In this document: piece by piece, positions 25,862 to 34,618 of the stretch
Position numbering within the stretch: position 1 is the first letter of the stretch
Layout of the letters: every line of letters starts with the position of its first letter
NCBI RefSeq assembly: GCF_000213055.1
Contig: NZ_CM001165.1
Coordinates: 2,813,445-2,877,444 of the forward strand
Reading direction: 5' to 3'
Source of the DNA: Streptomyces sp. Tu6071
Lineage (GTDB): Bacteria; Actinomycetota; Actinomycetes; Streptomycetales; Streptomycetaceae
Length of the DNA stretch: 64,000 nucleotides
The notes under the pieces: model-generated
Database searches by the model: none
The model's input: only the letters and a program-made list of their open reading frames with translations
What the model was told of the DNA's origin: nothing
Program-made: the position numbers and the translations under genes

Positions 25862-28609
25862 TCAGTCGGCGCAGGTCAGTTGGGCGAGCCCCCAGTCCGC
25901 GTGGTCGTAGTTCTTGCCGTCGCCGCCGTCGTCGGCCGTGAGGGTCAGGGTGTGGACCCCGGTGACGTCGGCGGTCAGGGACACGGCGGCCTCTCCGCCG
26001 CGGAGCACCCCTGTCGTGGCGAGTGGGCGCTCGTCGTCGCCCAGCACCGTGAAGGTGACGCTGCCCCGGCCGCTGGTCTCGTCGTCGATCCCGACATGCG
26101 CCTCGAAGCGGGTGCAGCGGCCTTGGAGGTCGATCCGCACCTGGCCGGGCGCGTTCATGCCGAGTCCCTTGGCGTACACCGTTCCGCCGATCGTCAGGGG
26201 CTTGCCGTCCTGCCCGCCCGCCTCGCCGTTGGACTGGTCGCGCTCGACCGGCCCGTAGCCGTTGCTCTCGGCGAGGAAGGGCTGGTCGCTCGCGTAGAGC
26301 GTGCCGTGCAGGGGGACGGAGACCCGTACGACCTCCTCCACGTGCACCGGCGGGGCGTTCCCCCCGGCCGGGTGGGCGTAGGTGGCCACGACGGGCACCT
26401 CCACCGTGCCGCCCGGCTGGTCCCGGGCGACGGTCACGGTCCAGTGGCCCGTCAGCTCCTTGCCCGCCGGGAGCGAGGCGGCCCGCACGTCGGGGCCGGT
26501 GACGGTCCAGCCGGCCGGGAGCCGCCCCCGGTCCACGGTCAGCCGCACGTCGCGCAGCGCGGCGCCCTCGGGGAGCGTGAAGGTGGCGCCGAACGACGCC
26601 TTCCCGCCTGCCTCGGCCGTCACGCTCGTGGGGTCGGTGGCGAGGGTCGTGGCGGGCGCGGTGGTCACCGGCCGCGCGCAGTCGGTGCGGCCCCTGGTGG
26701 CGGGGCAGGCGAGAGCGGTGAAGCCGCCGTCGGTGACGGCGGGGACGGCGAGCGTGTCCTTCGCGGTCACCGTCCTGACCGTGCGCCGCAGTTGGCCGTC
26801 GTGGTCGGCGATCGTCTCCAGGCGCCACGTGCCCTTGCCGAGGAAGCCGAGCGGGGCCTTCATCGTGGCGCCCGCGCCCGCGAGGATGCCGCCGACGAAC
26901 CAGCGGTCGCCGCTGCGGCGGGCGAGGACGGCCTGCCGCTCGCCGCCGCTCGTCCGGCCCGGCCCGCCGGAGACGAGGCGCGTCTCGTCCCAGGCGGTGG
27001 GGAGTTGTTCGAGGTAGCGCTCGGCCACCGGCTGGGCCGCGAAGCCCTCGGGGTTGTCGCCGAGGCTCGTCCAGCCGGACTCGTACACGACGGGCAGGGC
27101 CAGCTCGTGCGCCAGGGAGTTCTGCCGGTTCGGGCGGGAGAACCACGTCGGGGTGTAGTCCATCGAGCCGACGATGTTGCGGGTGAAGGCGAGGAAGACG
27201 TCCCGGGCCGGGTTCTGGCCGTTCTCCTCCCCGCGCACCCCTTCCACGCTCATGACCTGCGGCCAGGTGCGTTGCAGTCCGCGCGGGATCGTCGCGCCGT
27301 GGAAGTCGATCATGAGGTGCCGCTCGGCGGTGTCGCGCAGGATCGCGTCGTACCACTGGAAGGTCGACTGGGAGTCGGAGTACATGTAGTCGACCTTGAC
27401 GCCGACGACGCCCCACGCCTTGATCTTCGCGAACCAGGCGTCGCGCTGCGCCTGCGTCCTGAGGTCGGCCCAGTCGAACCAGAGGATGACGTCGACGCCG
27501 CGGGCCCGCGCGTAGCGGACCAGTTCCGGGACCCAGCTCGCCTTCCACCCGGCGTCCACGAGCGTGTACTCCAGGCCGTGTGCGGCGGCGTAGTCGACGA
27601 AGTCGCGCTGCCGGTCGAGGTCGCCGGGGCTGGAGGTGTCGCTCAGCCAGGACCAGTCGTCCGTGCCCGGACGTATCCACGAGGTGTCCGCGACGCGCGA
27701 GGGCGGGGCGAGGTCGTCGACGAGGGTCGAGCCGACGAGGGTGTCGAGGCCGCCGACGATCGCGGTGCGCCAGGGCGTCGCGAGGGGGCCGGGCGAGGTG
27801 ACGGGCGCGTCGTCCGCGAGGGCGACGGAGTAGGCGGAGCCGCCGTCCTCGTGGTCGAGGTGGCTGCCGGAGTACCGGCCGTCGACGTCGGCCTCCGTCA
27901 GGAGGACGTACGTGCCGCCCGTCTCGAAGAGCGCGGGGTAGCCGAAGGAGCAGGTGTCGCCCGCGCACTCCTTGGGCTCGGCCTCGTTGGCGGCACCCGC
28001 CGTGGTCTCCGTGCGCTCGTTCTCGTAGCTCGTCGCGTACGGCTGGACCCATGCCTTCGCGTCCTTCGGGACCTCGAAGGCGGACGCCTCCCCCGTCACG
28101 GTGACGGGCCCGTGCTCGTCGAGCACGTACCGGTACGCGACGCCGTCGTCCGAGACCCGCATCACGACGCCGAGGCGGGCGCCGTCCGCGCCGCGGAAGG
28201 CGAACGTCGTCTCCCGCGCCGTCGCCGAGCGGCGCAGTTCCTTGCCCGTGGTCATGCGGTACGTGTCGTGGACGGTGCGGTCCTCGCGGTCGACCAGCCG
28301 CAGCCCGGTCGTCAGGTCGTGCCGGTCGGTACGGAGGCCGAGCCGGCCCGGCGCGAGCACGGGCGCGCCGTCGCGGGTGACGGCGAGGCGCAGTTCACCG
28401 GCGGGGTCGAGGGCGAGGCGGGCGGTGAGGGCGGAGTGGGCGGGGTCGCGCACGGTCCAGGTGGTGGCGGGGGTCGCCGCGGTGGTGGGGGGCGTGGGGG
28501 CCGCGGTGGAGGGGGCGGTGGTGGCCGCGAGCAGTCCGCCGCTCGCGAGGGCGGACAGCGTCACACCGATCACGGCGCGCCGAAACCTCTCGTACCTTTT
28601 TCGTCGCAT
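25862..28609 (-). CDS. Secreted GH97 glycosidase with NEW3 and NPCBM domains
   Basis: 915 residues from the ATG at 28609 (MRRKRYERFRRAVIG); the open frame extends further but only this start leads directly into a signal peptide (cleavage near residue 37, PSTAA). Residues 45-300 are the GH97 N-terminal beta-sandwich, 300-600 the barrel, with VKVDYMYSDS near residue 405, where the Asp is the expected nucleophile of retaining GH97 enzymes, and MSVEGVRGEE downstream as a likely acid/base region. That points to an alpha-galactosidase-like rather than inverting alpha-glucosidase subgroup (inference). A NEW3-type domain (655-765) and a C-terminal NPCBM carbohydrate-binding module (770-915) follow. 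It is convergent with the GNAT gene. It may feed the sugar ABC importer encoded 2 kb away. Confidence 0.88.
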   Translation of the reverse strand: MRRKRYERFRRAVIGVTLSALASGGLLAATTAPSTAAPTPPTTAATPATTWTVRDPAHSALTARLALDPAGELRLAVTRDGAPVLAPGRLGLRTDRHDLTTGLRLVDREDRTVHDTYRMTTGKELRRSATARETTFAFRGADGARLGVVMRVSDDGVAYRYVLDEHGPVTVTGEASAFEVPKDAKAWVQPYATSYENERTETTAGAANEAEPKECAGDTCSFGYPALFETGGTYVLLTEADVDGRYSGSHLDHEDGGSAYSVALADDAPVTSPGPLATPWRTAIVGGLDTLVGSTLVDDLAPPSRVADTSWIRPGTDDWSWLSDTSSPGDLDRQRDFVDYAAAHGLEYTLVDAGWKASWVPELVRYARARGVDVILWFDWADLRTQAQRDAWFAKIKAWGVVGVKVDYMYSDSQSTFQWYDAILRDTAERHLMIDFHGATIPRGLQRTWPQVMSVEGVRGEENGQNPARDVFLAFTRNIVGSMDYTPTWFSRPNRQNSLAHELALPVVYESGWTSLGDNPEGFAAQPVAERYLEQLPTAWDETRLVSGGPGRTSGGERQAVLARRSGDRWFVGGILAGAGATMKAPLGFLGKGTWRLETIADHDGQLRRTVRTVTAKDTLAVPAVTDGGFTALACPATRGRTDCARPVTTAPATTLATDPTSVTAEAGGKASFGATFTLPEGAALRDVRLTVDRGRLPAGWTVTGPDVRAASLPAGKELTGHWTVTVARDQPGGTVEVPVVATYAHPAGGNAPPVHVEEVVRVSVPLHGTLYASDQPFLAESNGYGPVERDQSNGEAGGQDGKPLTIGGTVYAKGLGMNAPGQVRIDLQGRCTRFEAHVGIDDETSGRGSVTFTVLGDDERPLATTGVLRGGEAAVSLTADVTGVHTLTLTADDGGDGKNYDHADWGLAQLTCAD

Positions 28610-28765
28610 GTGTGTCCCATTTTCCTGTGTCGTCGACCAGGTGAACAACAACGCACTTTTTCCAAAGGATTTCGCACACATGCCATCGGAACTGAACACG
28701 CACGTCAAGGAGTTGGCACGGACGGCTTCCACGACGGACGTCTTCACCGGACACGGGCGCGGAGA

Positions 28766-29816
28766 TCAGAGGAGCGGCGGGCGCCCCAGCCGCGTCATGC
28801 GCCACACCGTGCGCCACCGCATCGGCCGCCGCGGGCCGCACGGCGTGCGCACGCCCTCCGCGAAGCCGCCCCACCAGGCGCGCAGGGCGGAGGGCGAGGG
28901 AGTGCGGAGGAGGGTGAGGAGAGCCCAGGCGCCGAGGTAGACGGGGACGAGCGGGGCGGGGAGGCGGCGGTGGGCGAGCCAGACGCGGTTGCGGGCGGTG
29001 TGTCGGTAGTGGCCGGGGTGGCGGGCCGGGGACGTGCGGGGGTGCTGGAGGACGAGGCCGGGCTCGTAGCGGATCGTCCAGCCGTCGTCGAGGGCGCGCC
29101 AGGCGAGGTCGGATTCCTCGTGGCCGAAAAAGAATTCGGCGGGCCACAGCCCGATCCGCCGCAACATCGGCATCGACAACGCGCGCCCGCCCCCGAGGAA
29201 CGCGGTCACCTCACCACCCCGCATCGGGTCCCCCGCCCGCAACCGCGGCACTTGGGCCCTGTCGTCACATTCCCGTCTGCCGCGCGACGCCATGCACGCA
29301 CTCTCGCCGCACCGCCCCCAGACCCAAGTACGTCCAGTACGAGGGCCTGGGGGCGGCGCGCCGAGAGCACGCACCTGACGCCGCACGGCCGCCCTCCGGG
29401 CGACGACGGGAATGTGACGACAGGGCCCAGCGCCTCTCCGTGTGCCCGTGCTCGTCCGCGACCCGGAAACCGACGATCCCGAGCCCGGGGTCCTCGGCGA
29501 AGAGCCGCCGGACCTGCCGGAACACGTCGTCGGCGACAAGCAGTCCGTCGTCGTCCAGTTCCACGACGACATCGACGTCACCGGAGTCGCGCAACAGCTC
29601 CAGCGCCACGTTCCGCCCGCCGGGACACCCGAGGTTCTCCGCGAGCGGCACCTTCGTGGCCTCGGTGACGACGTCGCCGAGCGGCGTCGCGTTCCCGACG
29701 AGCACGACCCGCGCGGCGGGCACATCCTGCCGCGCCACCGAGGCGAGCAGCGCGTCCAGCTCCCCCGGCCGCGTCCCCATCGTCACGACGACCACACCGA
29801 TACGAGGCAGGGGCAT
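28766..29816 (-). pseudogene. GT2 glycosyltransferase gene interrupted by a MITE-like insertion
   Basis: The 5' part (from ATG 29816, GGGAG upstream: MPLPRIGVVVVTMG) encodes a GT2 fold with nucleotide-sugar motif VVVELDDDGLLVADD and ends ...ADEHGHTERR. The 3' part in a different frame continues VPRLRAGDP, then GGEVTAFLGGGRALSM and the FFFGHEESDLAWRA motif typical of GT2 enzymes. Between them lies a 177-bp palindromic element. As it stands, the frame enters the element and stops at 29265. Removing 29252-29429 (178 bp) rejoins ERR to VPRLRAGDP in frame, giving a protein of about 290 residues. Both halves look otherwise intact, so the insertion is probably recent. The enzyme would have modified a glycan or lipid; target unknown. 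Confidence 0.85.
29253..29429. mobile_element. 177-bp MITE-like palindromic element inserted in the GT2 gene
   Basis: The ends are perfect 25-bp inverted repeats beginning TGGGCCCTGTCGTCACAT (29253-29277 and 29405-29429). Inside them the arms continue as imperfect inverted repeats (shared words CCGCCCCCAG, CGTGC and CTCTCG) to a small central palindrome GTACGTCCAGTAC near 29327-29340. No transposase is encoded, and no clear target-site duplication flanks it. Non-autonomous elements of this sort are moved by IS transposases encoded elsewhere; which family is not determined here. Confidence 0.85.
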
Positions 29817-30397
29817 GGGACGTTCTCCCGGGGACGGACGCGACTGAAAACGGAGCATATCCCCGTTTTCGTCGGCTTCGGCGGCGAGGCCACGGACTTG
29901 CTCCGCGCGATCGAGTGCCCTCTCACGGGCCGGGAGTTCACCCGGCCCCGCGTGGGGCGGCGCCTGTACCGACGCCACCCGGTAGCGGGGCGCGAGCCGC
30001 GGATCGCCGCCATCGGCGAGTCCGGGGCGCCCGCGCGGCGGGCGGTGGTCGGGGCGTGGAGGACGATGCGGCACGCGGGGGCGTCCTCGCGGCGCCGCGG
30101 CGGTGGCGGGGTCGGGACCGGCGCCGGGCGCAGTGGCTCTCTCGCGGGCTCGTGGTCGCTCCGCGTGCGCCCCTGCTCGCCGGGGCGCGTCGCGCTGTCC
30201 GCCGAAGCGCCCGAGCGCCCTCTTCCGGGTCACAGCACGATCACGAACGGCCGTGTCCGTGCAGGTCGTCACCTCCCGCCCTCTTGTCCCCCCGACCGTG
30301 CGGGCGTAGATGTGCGGGGAGGGGGAAGGGGTTCCCCCCTCCCGGCAACCACCGGGAGGAGAGCCGTAGTTGGAGCGAGACGGAAGAGAACGGGGCG
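29817..30397. other. Intergenic region between the GT2 relic and the sugar ABC operon
   Basis: 581 bp with no convincing gene: frames here lack consistent third-position bias. Near 29846-29870 a GAAAACGG / CCGTTTTC dyad (9-nt spacer) lies just upstream of the GT2 start and may be an operator or part of its promoter. Close to the ABC operon, a GGGAGGGGGAA / TTCCCCCCTCCC hairpin (30317-30345) and TCCCGG-N6-CCGGGA (30341-30358) precede the lipoprotein start, and may be regulatory. Confidence 0.5.
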
Positions 30398-31825
30398 ATG
30401 ATGCACGCACCTCTTCGGGATGCACGGACGCGCGAGCCGAGAGGCTCTGGGAGGCGGCGGTCGCGCCGGCTCGCGCTCATGGCCGTCGCGGCGGGGACGG
30501 CCGTCGCGCTCACCGCCTGCGGGAGCGACGGCGACAGCGGCAAGGACAAGGACGGCGACGCGAAGAAGCCCTCCGCGTCCGCCGCGCAGTCCTCCTCCGG
30601 AGTCCGGTTGCCCAAACTCGACGGGCAGACCGTGAAGATCGCCGCCGTCTGGAGCGGGGCCGAGCGGGACGCCTTCGAGAAGGTGCTCGCCGACTTCGGC
30701 AAGCGCACCGGGGCGAAGACGGAGTACGTCGCCGCGCAGGACCCCGTCATCGGCTTCCTGGAGTCGAAGATCGCCGGTGGCGGTCAGCCGGACGTGGCCA
30801 TGCTGCCGCAGGTCGGCGCGATCCAGCAGGCCGTGGAGCGCAAGTGGGCGAAGCCCGTGGGCGCCGAGGCGCAGGCGGAGCTGAAGAAGAACTACGGGCA
30901 GGGCTGGCAGGAGCTCGGCGCCGTGGACGGCAAGCAGTACGGCGTCTACTTCAAGGCCGCGAACAAGTCCCTCGTCTGGTACAACACGGCCGTCTTCGAC
31001 AACGCGGGCGCCGAAGTACCCACCTCCTGGGCCGACTTCCTGAAGACCGCGCAGACCGTCGCCGACTCCGGCGTCACCCCCGTCTCGGTCGCGGGCGCGG
31101 ACGGCTGGACGCTCACGGACTGGTTCGAGAACATCTACCTCTCGCAGGCGGGCCCGGAGAAGTACGACAAGCTCGCGCGGCACGAGATCAAGTGGACCGA
31201 CCCCTCCGTGAAGCAGGCGCTCACGACGCTCGGGCAGCTCTTCGGCAAGCCCGATCTGCTCGCGGGCGGCGCGAAGGGCGCGCTCGCCACCGAGTTCCCC
31301 GCCTCGGTCACCCAGACCTTCACGGGCGGCGACCAGCCGAAGGCCGGGATGGTCTTCGAGGCGGACTTCGTCGGCATCAACATCGCCGAGACGGACGCGA
31401 AGATCGGCTCCGACGCCAAGGTCTTCCCCTTCCCGGCCGTGGGCTCCGGGAAGGCTCCCGCCGTGGTCGGCGGCGACGCGGCCGTCGCGCTCAAGGACTC
31501 CGAGGGCGCGCAGGCGCTGCTCACGTACCTCGCCTCACCCGAGGCCGCGGCGATCTGGGCGAAGACGGGCGGCTTCATCTCGCCGAACAAGGCGCTCGAC
31601 ACGTCCGCGTACCCCAACGACGTGCAGCGCGGCATCGCCGAGGCGCTGATCAAGGCCGGGGACGACATCCGCTACGACATGTCGGACCAGATGCCGCAGT
31701 CCTTCGGCGGTTCGCCCAACAAGGGCGAGTGGAAGGCGCTTCAGGACTTCCTCGCGAAGCCGAAGGACGTCGCCGCGATCCAGCAGCGGCTGGAGCGGGA
31801 CGCGGCCAAGGCGTACAAGGACTGA
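30398..31825 (+). CDS. Sugar ABC transporter substrate-binding lipoprotein
   Basis: 475 residues from ATG 30398 (a second ATG follows directly). A twin-Arg-like basic N-terminus leads to a lipoprotein signal with lipobox LTAC (Cys41), then a Ser/Asp/Lys linker and a family-1 extracellular binding protein (KIAAVWSGAERDAFEKVLADF... to residue 470), similar in kind to AglE/alpha-glucoside binding proteins. It captures a sugar outside the membrane and passes it to the two permeases encoded next. Only 4 bp separate it from the first permease gene. Specificity cannot be read from sequence; the operon's match to the AglEFG-type set is from memory. Confidence 0.9.
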   Translation: MMHAPLRDARTREPRGSGRRRSRRLALMAVAAGTAVALTACGSDGDSGKDKDGDAKKPSASAAQSSSGVRLPKLDGQTVKIAAVWSGAERDAFEKVLADFGKRTGAKTEYVAAQDPVIGFLESKIAGGGQPDVAMLPQVGAIQQAVERKWAKPVGAEAQAELKKNYGQGWQELGAVDGKQYGVYFKAANKSLVWYNTAVFDNAGAEVPTSWADFLKTAQTVADSGVTPVSVAGADGWTLTDWFENIYLSQAGPEKYDKLARHEIKWTDPSVKQALTTLGQLFGKPDLLAGGAKGALATEFPASVTQTFTGGDQPKAGMVFEADFVGINIAETDAKIGSDAKVFPFPAVGSGKAPAVVGGDAAVALKDSEGAQALLTYLASPEAAAIWAKTGGFISPNKALDTSAYPNDVQRGIAEALIKAGDDIRYDMSDQMPQSFGGSPNKGEWKALQDFLAKPKDVAAIQQRLERDAAKAYKD

Positions 31826-31829
31826 CGGG

Positions 31830-33254
31830 ATGGCCGCCGAAGCGGCGGGGGGTGCCGGTCGCGTACCGGTGCCCCCCGCGTCCCCCAGCGGGGGCGTGCC
31901 CGCGCCCCGTACGTCGCCCGAGTCCCCGAAGTCCTCGCGGGACATGGGCCCCGCCTCCGTCACCCGTACCCGCCGTTCCCTCGCGGTCCTCTTCCTGCTC
32001 CCCGCGCTCGTGCTGCTCGGCGCGCTCGTCCTCTACCCGATCGTGTGGAACGTCGTACGGAGTCTCTTCGACTCCTCCGGGGACGGCTTCGTCGGCCTCG
32101 GGAACTACCGCGAGATGTTCTCGGACCCGAACATCCGGACGGCGATCAAGAACAACGCGATCTGGCTCGTCGTGGCGCCGACCGTCGCGACGGCGCTCGG
32201 GCTCGTGCTCGCCGTCCTCACCGAACGCATCAAGTGGGGCACGGCGTTCAAGCTGCTCGTGTTCATGCCGATGGCGATCTCGATGCTCGCCTCGGGGATC
32301 ATCTTCCGGCTCGTGTACGAGCAGGACCCCGACCGGGGCGTCGCGAACGCGGTCGCCGTGACCGTGCACGACACGTTCGCGGAGTCCTCCGCCTTCCCCA
32401 AGGCGCACCCGCGCCCGCGCTCGGCGCTGGAGGCCGCCAAGGGCGGCGCGTTCCTGACCAGGGAGCCGGTACGGAGCGGAACGACCGTTCTCCTCCCCCT
32501 CGTCGGTGTCGCCCCCGACGTCATGCCCGACAGCGCGCGGCCCGCCGCCGCACCCGCCGCGCCCGGCAAGGACGGCGGGATCGCGGGCACGGTGTGGCAG
32601 GACTTCACGAAGGGCGGCGGCGGCACGCTCGACAAGGTCGACCCGAAGGAACTCGGCTACCCGGGGATGCGGATCGAGGCCGTGAAGGACGGCGAGGTCG
32701 TCGCCTCGGCGAAGGCAGGCGCCGACGGCCGCTTCACACTCCCCGCGAAGGCGGACGGCGCCCGGCTCCGCCTCCCCGCCGACAACTTCCGCGAGCCGTA
32801 CGGCGGCATCGACTGGCTCGGGCCCTCGCTCGTCACGTGGTCGGTCATCGGCGCGTACGTGTGGATGTGGGCCGGGTTCGCGATGGTCCTCATCGGCGCG
32901 GGACTCGCGGGCCTGCCGCGCGAACTCCTCGAAGCGGCACGGGTCGACGGGGCCGGGGAGTGGCAGGTCTTCCGCCGCGTCACGGTGCCGCTGCTCGCGC
33001 CCGTGCTCGGCGTCGTGCTCGTCACGCTCATGATCAACGTCCTGAAGATCTTCGACCTCGTCTACGTGATCCCGCCGGGCTCCGCGCGGGACGACGCGAA
33101 CGTCCTGGCCGTCGAGCTGTACAACACGGCCTTCGTGGACGGGGACGCGGGCGTCGCGAGCGCCATCTCGATCTTCCTGTTCATCCTGGTGGTGCCGGTG
33201 ATGCTGCTCAACATCCGCAGGCTGCGCAGGGAACGCAAGGAGGAACGCCGATGA
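31830..33254 (+). CDS. Sugar ABC transporter permease (MalF-like) with large extracytoplasmic insertion
   Basis: 474 residues (an alternative start is Met39, MGPASVTRTRRS). TM1 is at residues 50-75; further helices at 107-130 and 138-162; then an insertion of about 150 residues (175-325) not found in ordinary MalF-type permeases; then three helices (330-362, 385-412, 443-462). The inner-membrane EAA loop is intact (EAARVDGAGEWQVFRRVTVPLL, from 369). The insertion contains IAGTVWQDFTKGGGG, a GYPGMRIEAVKDGEVV strand pair and AGADGRFTLP, a pattern like SdrD-B/Cna-B beta-sandwich domains. It would face the outside, between membrane helices. ATGA overlap with the next permease. Confidence 0.9.
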   Translation: MAAEAAGGAGRVPVPPASPSGGVPAPRTSPESPKSSRDMGPASVTRTRRSLAVLFLLPALVLLGALVLYPIVWNVVRSLFDSSGDGFVGLGNYREMFSDPNIRTAIKNNAIWLVVAPTVATALGLVLAVLTERIKWGTAFKLLVFMPMAISMLASGIIFRLVYEQDPDRGVANAVAVTVHDTFAESSAFPKAHPRPRSALEAAKGGAFLTREPVRSGTTVLLPLVGVAPDVMPDSARPAAAPAAPGKDGGIAGTVWQDFTKGGGGTLDKVDPKELGYPGMRIEAVKDGEVVASAKAGADGRFTLPAKADGARLRLPADNFREPYGGIDWLGPSLVTWSVIGAYVWMWAGFAMVLIGAGLAGLPRELLEAARVDGAGEWQVFRRVTVPLLAPVLGVVLVTLMINVLKIFDLVYVIPPGSARDDANVLAVELYNTAFVDGDAGVASAISIFLFILVVPVMLLNIRRLRRERKEERR

Positions 33255-34177
33255 CCGCCGCCGTACCCGGGACGGTCCCGGAGCCCGGGGCCACGAGCAC
33301 CGCCCCCCGCGAACGCCCCGGCAAGGGCGAGTCCTTCGCCGCCCGCGCCGCGCGCGTCGCGGCGGGCGGCGTGCTGCGGATCTTCCTCCTCGCCGTCGCC
33401 GTGTTCTGGCTCGTGCCGACGATCGGGCTCCTGATCTCCTCGCTCCGCTCGCCCTCCGACATCGCGGACGACGGCTGGTGGAAGGTCTTCACGAGCCCCG
33501 CCCAGCTCACGATCGAGAACTACGGCAATCTGCTCGACAACAGCGCGATCACGCACAGCCTGTGGTCGACGGTCCTCATCACCGTGCCGTCCACACTTCT
33601 CGTGGTCGTCATCGGCTCGCTCGCCGGATACGCCTTCGCCTGGATGGACTTCCCGGGCCGGGACGGCTGGTTCCTGCTCGTGGTGGGGCTGTTGGTCGTG
33701 CCCGTGCAGGTCGCGCTGCTGCCGGTGTCCGAACTCTTCGGCTGGATAGGGATCTTCGAGTCCACGATCGGCGTGATCCTCTTCCACGTCGCCTTCGGGC
33801 TGCCCTTCGCGGTCTTCCTGCTGCGGAACTTCTTCGCGGAGATCCCGCGCGAGCTCCTCGAAGCGGCACGGCTCGACGGCGCGGGCGAACTCCGCCTGTT
33901 CACCAGGGTCGTGATGCCGCTCGCGGGCCCGGCGATCGCCTCGCTCGGCATCTTCCAGTTCCTGTGGGTCTGGAACGACATGCTCATCGCGCTGATCTTC
34001 GCGGACTCCGGCAGCCCGCCGATCACCGTCGCGCTCCAGCAGCAGGTACGGCAGTTCGGCAACAACGTGGACATCCTCGCCCCGGGCGCCTTCCTGTCGA
34101 TGCTCATCCCGCTCGTCGTCTTCTTCGCCTTCCAGCGGCAGTTCGTGTCGGGGGTGATGGCGGGAGCGGTCAAGTAG
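33251..34177 (+). CDS. Sugar ABC transporter permease (MalG-like)
   Basis: 308 residues, starting inside the stop of the previous gene (ATGA). Six membrane helices are visible, beginning with LRIFLLAVAVFWLVPTIGLL (residues 42-61), and the EAA loop EAARLDGAGELRLFTRVVMPL near 198-218 contacts the ATPase. Normal MalG length, with no insertion like that of its partner. It forms the second half of the translocation pore. No ATPase gene lies nearby; in Streptomyces one shared ATPase, MsiK, commonly energises such importers (established for related transporters, inferred here). Confidence 0.93.
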   Translation: MTAAVPGTVPEPGATSTAPRERPGKGESFAARAARVAAGGVLRIFLLAVAVFWLVPTIGLLISSLRSPSDIADDGWWKVFTSPAQLTIENYGNLLDNSAITHSLWSTVLITVPSTLLVVVIGSLAGYAFAWMDFPGRDGWFLLVVGLLVVPVQVALLPVSELFGWIGIFESTIGVILFHVAFGLPFAVFLLRNFFAEIPRELLEAARLDGAGELRLFTRVVMPLAGPAIASLGIFQFLWVWNDMLIALIFADSGSPPITVALQQQVRQFGNNVDILAPGAFLSMLIPLVVFFAFQRQFVSGVMAGAVK

Positions 34178-34183
34178 ACGGAC

Positions 34184-34237
34184 GGGGCCGCTGTTCCTCG
34201 TACGCGTCGGCCGGCGCGTACGAGGAACAGCGGCCCC
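34184..34237 (+). terminator. Terminator of the sugar ABC operon
   Basis: Perfect 23-bp inverted repeat (34184-34206 and 34215-34237; 8-nt loop) starting 6 bp after the MalG-like stop. No T tract, but an exceptionally long stem. Confidence 0.88.
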
Positions 34238-34298
34238 TTCCGCGTGCGCGGCTTCTTCGCGTGCGCGGCCCGTCGCGTGCGCGGCCCCCCGCCCGCTC

Positions 34299-34616
34299 GT
34301 CATCCGCTTCGACGGGCACGCGTACGGGAGCGCCCCGCCCGGCGTTCCCCTCGCGCTCGCGGAGCGCCTCGGGCCCGCCGTGCAACCCCCGTGCGGAGGC
34401 CCCGCCGAGAGCGAGGAGGTCCCCCACACGGCGTACCGCGTACGCGGCCCCGACCCGGCGGTGGGCCTCGCGGTCCGCCCCGAGGGCGACGGCGCCGCGT
34501 ACCTCGTCGCGGCCCGCCGCGCCGACGGGAAGCTCCCGGCCGAGGTGGAGCGGCCGGCGCGCACGCCGTCCGGAGCCTCCGCACCGCCCTCCCCCGCCCC
34601 CACCACGACGGGGTGA
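34299..34616 (+). pseudogene. Possible relic of a small secreted protein gene
   Basis: An open frame reading IRFDGHAYGSAPPG ... TAYRVRGPDPAVGLAV ... and ending TTTG at 34616 has good codon bias and resembles, from memory, DUF6281-type Streptomyces lipoproteins (a beta-rich pair of segments). No ATG, GTG or TTG with a ribosome-binding site precedes the conserved part; the first start is a GTG at 34380, after a third of it. The 5' side is a short repeat (GCGTGCGCGG three times, 34241-34287) abutting the ABC terminator. It is probably a 5'-truncated remnant. Confidence 0.35.
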
Positions 34617-34618
34617 CC

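Noticed and set aside
25880..29668. A 1262-codon plus-strand frame
   Set aside because: Antisense to the GH97 gene and runs through the MITE; no domain.
29783..30013. Small minus-strand gene of 76 codons upstream of GT2
   Set aside because: Weak third-position bias, no ribosome-binding site and no recognisable family; it overlaps the GT2 start.
34178..34240. The 23-bp inverted repeat as a transposon end
   Set aside because: It is a single tight hairpin right after the operon stop, which fits a terminator, not separated terminal repeats.
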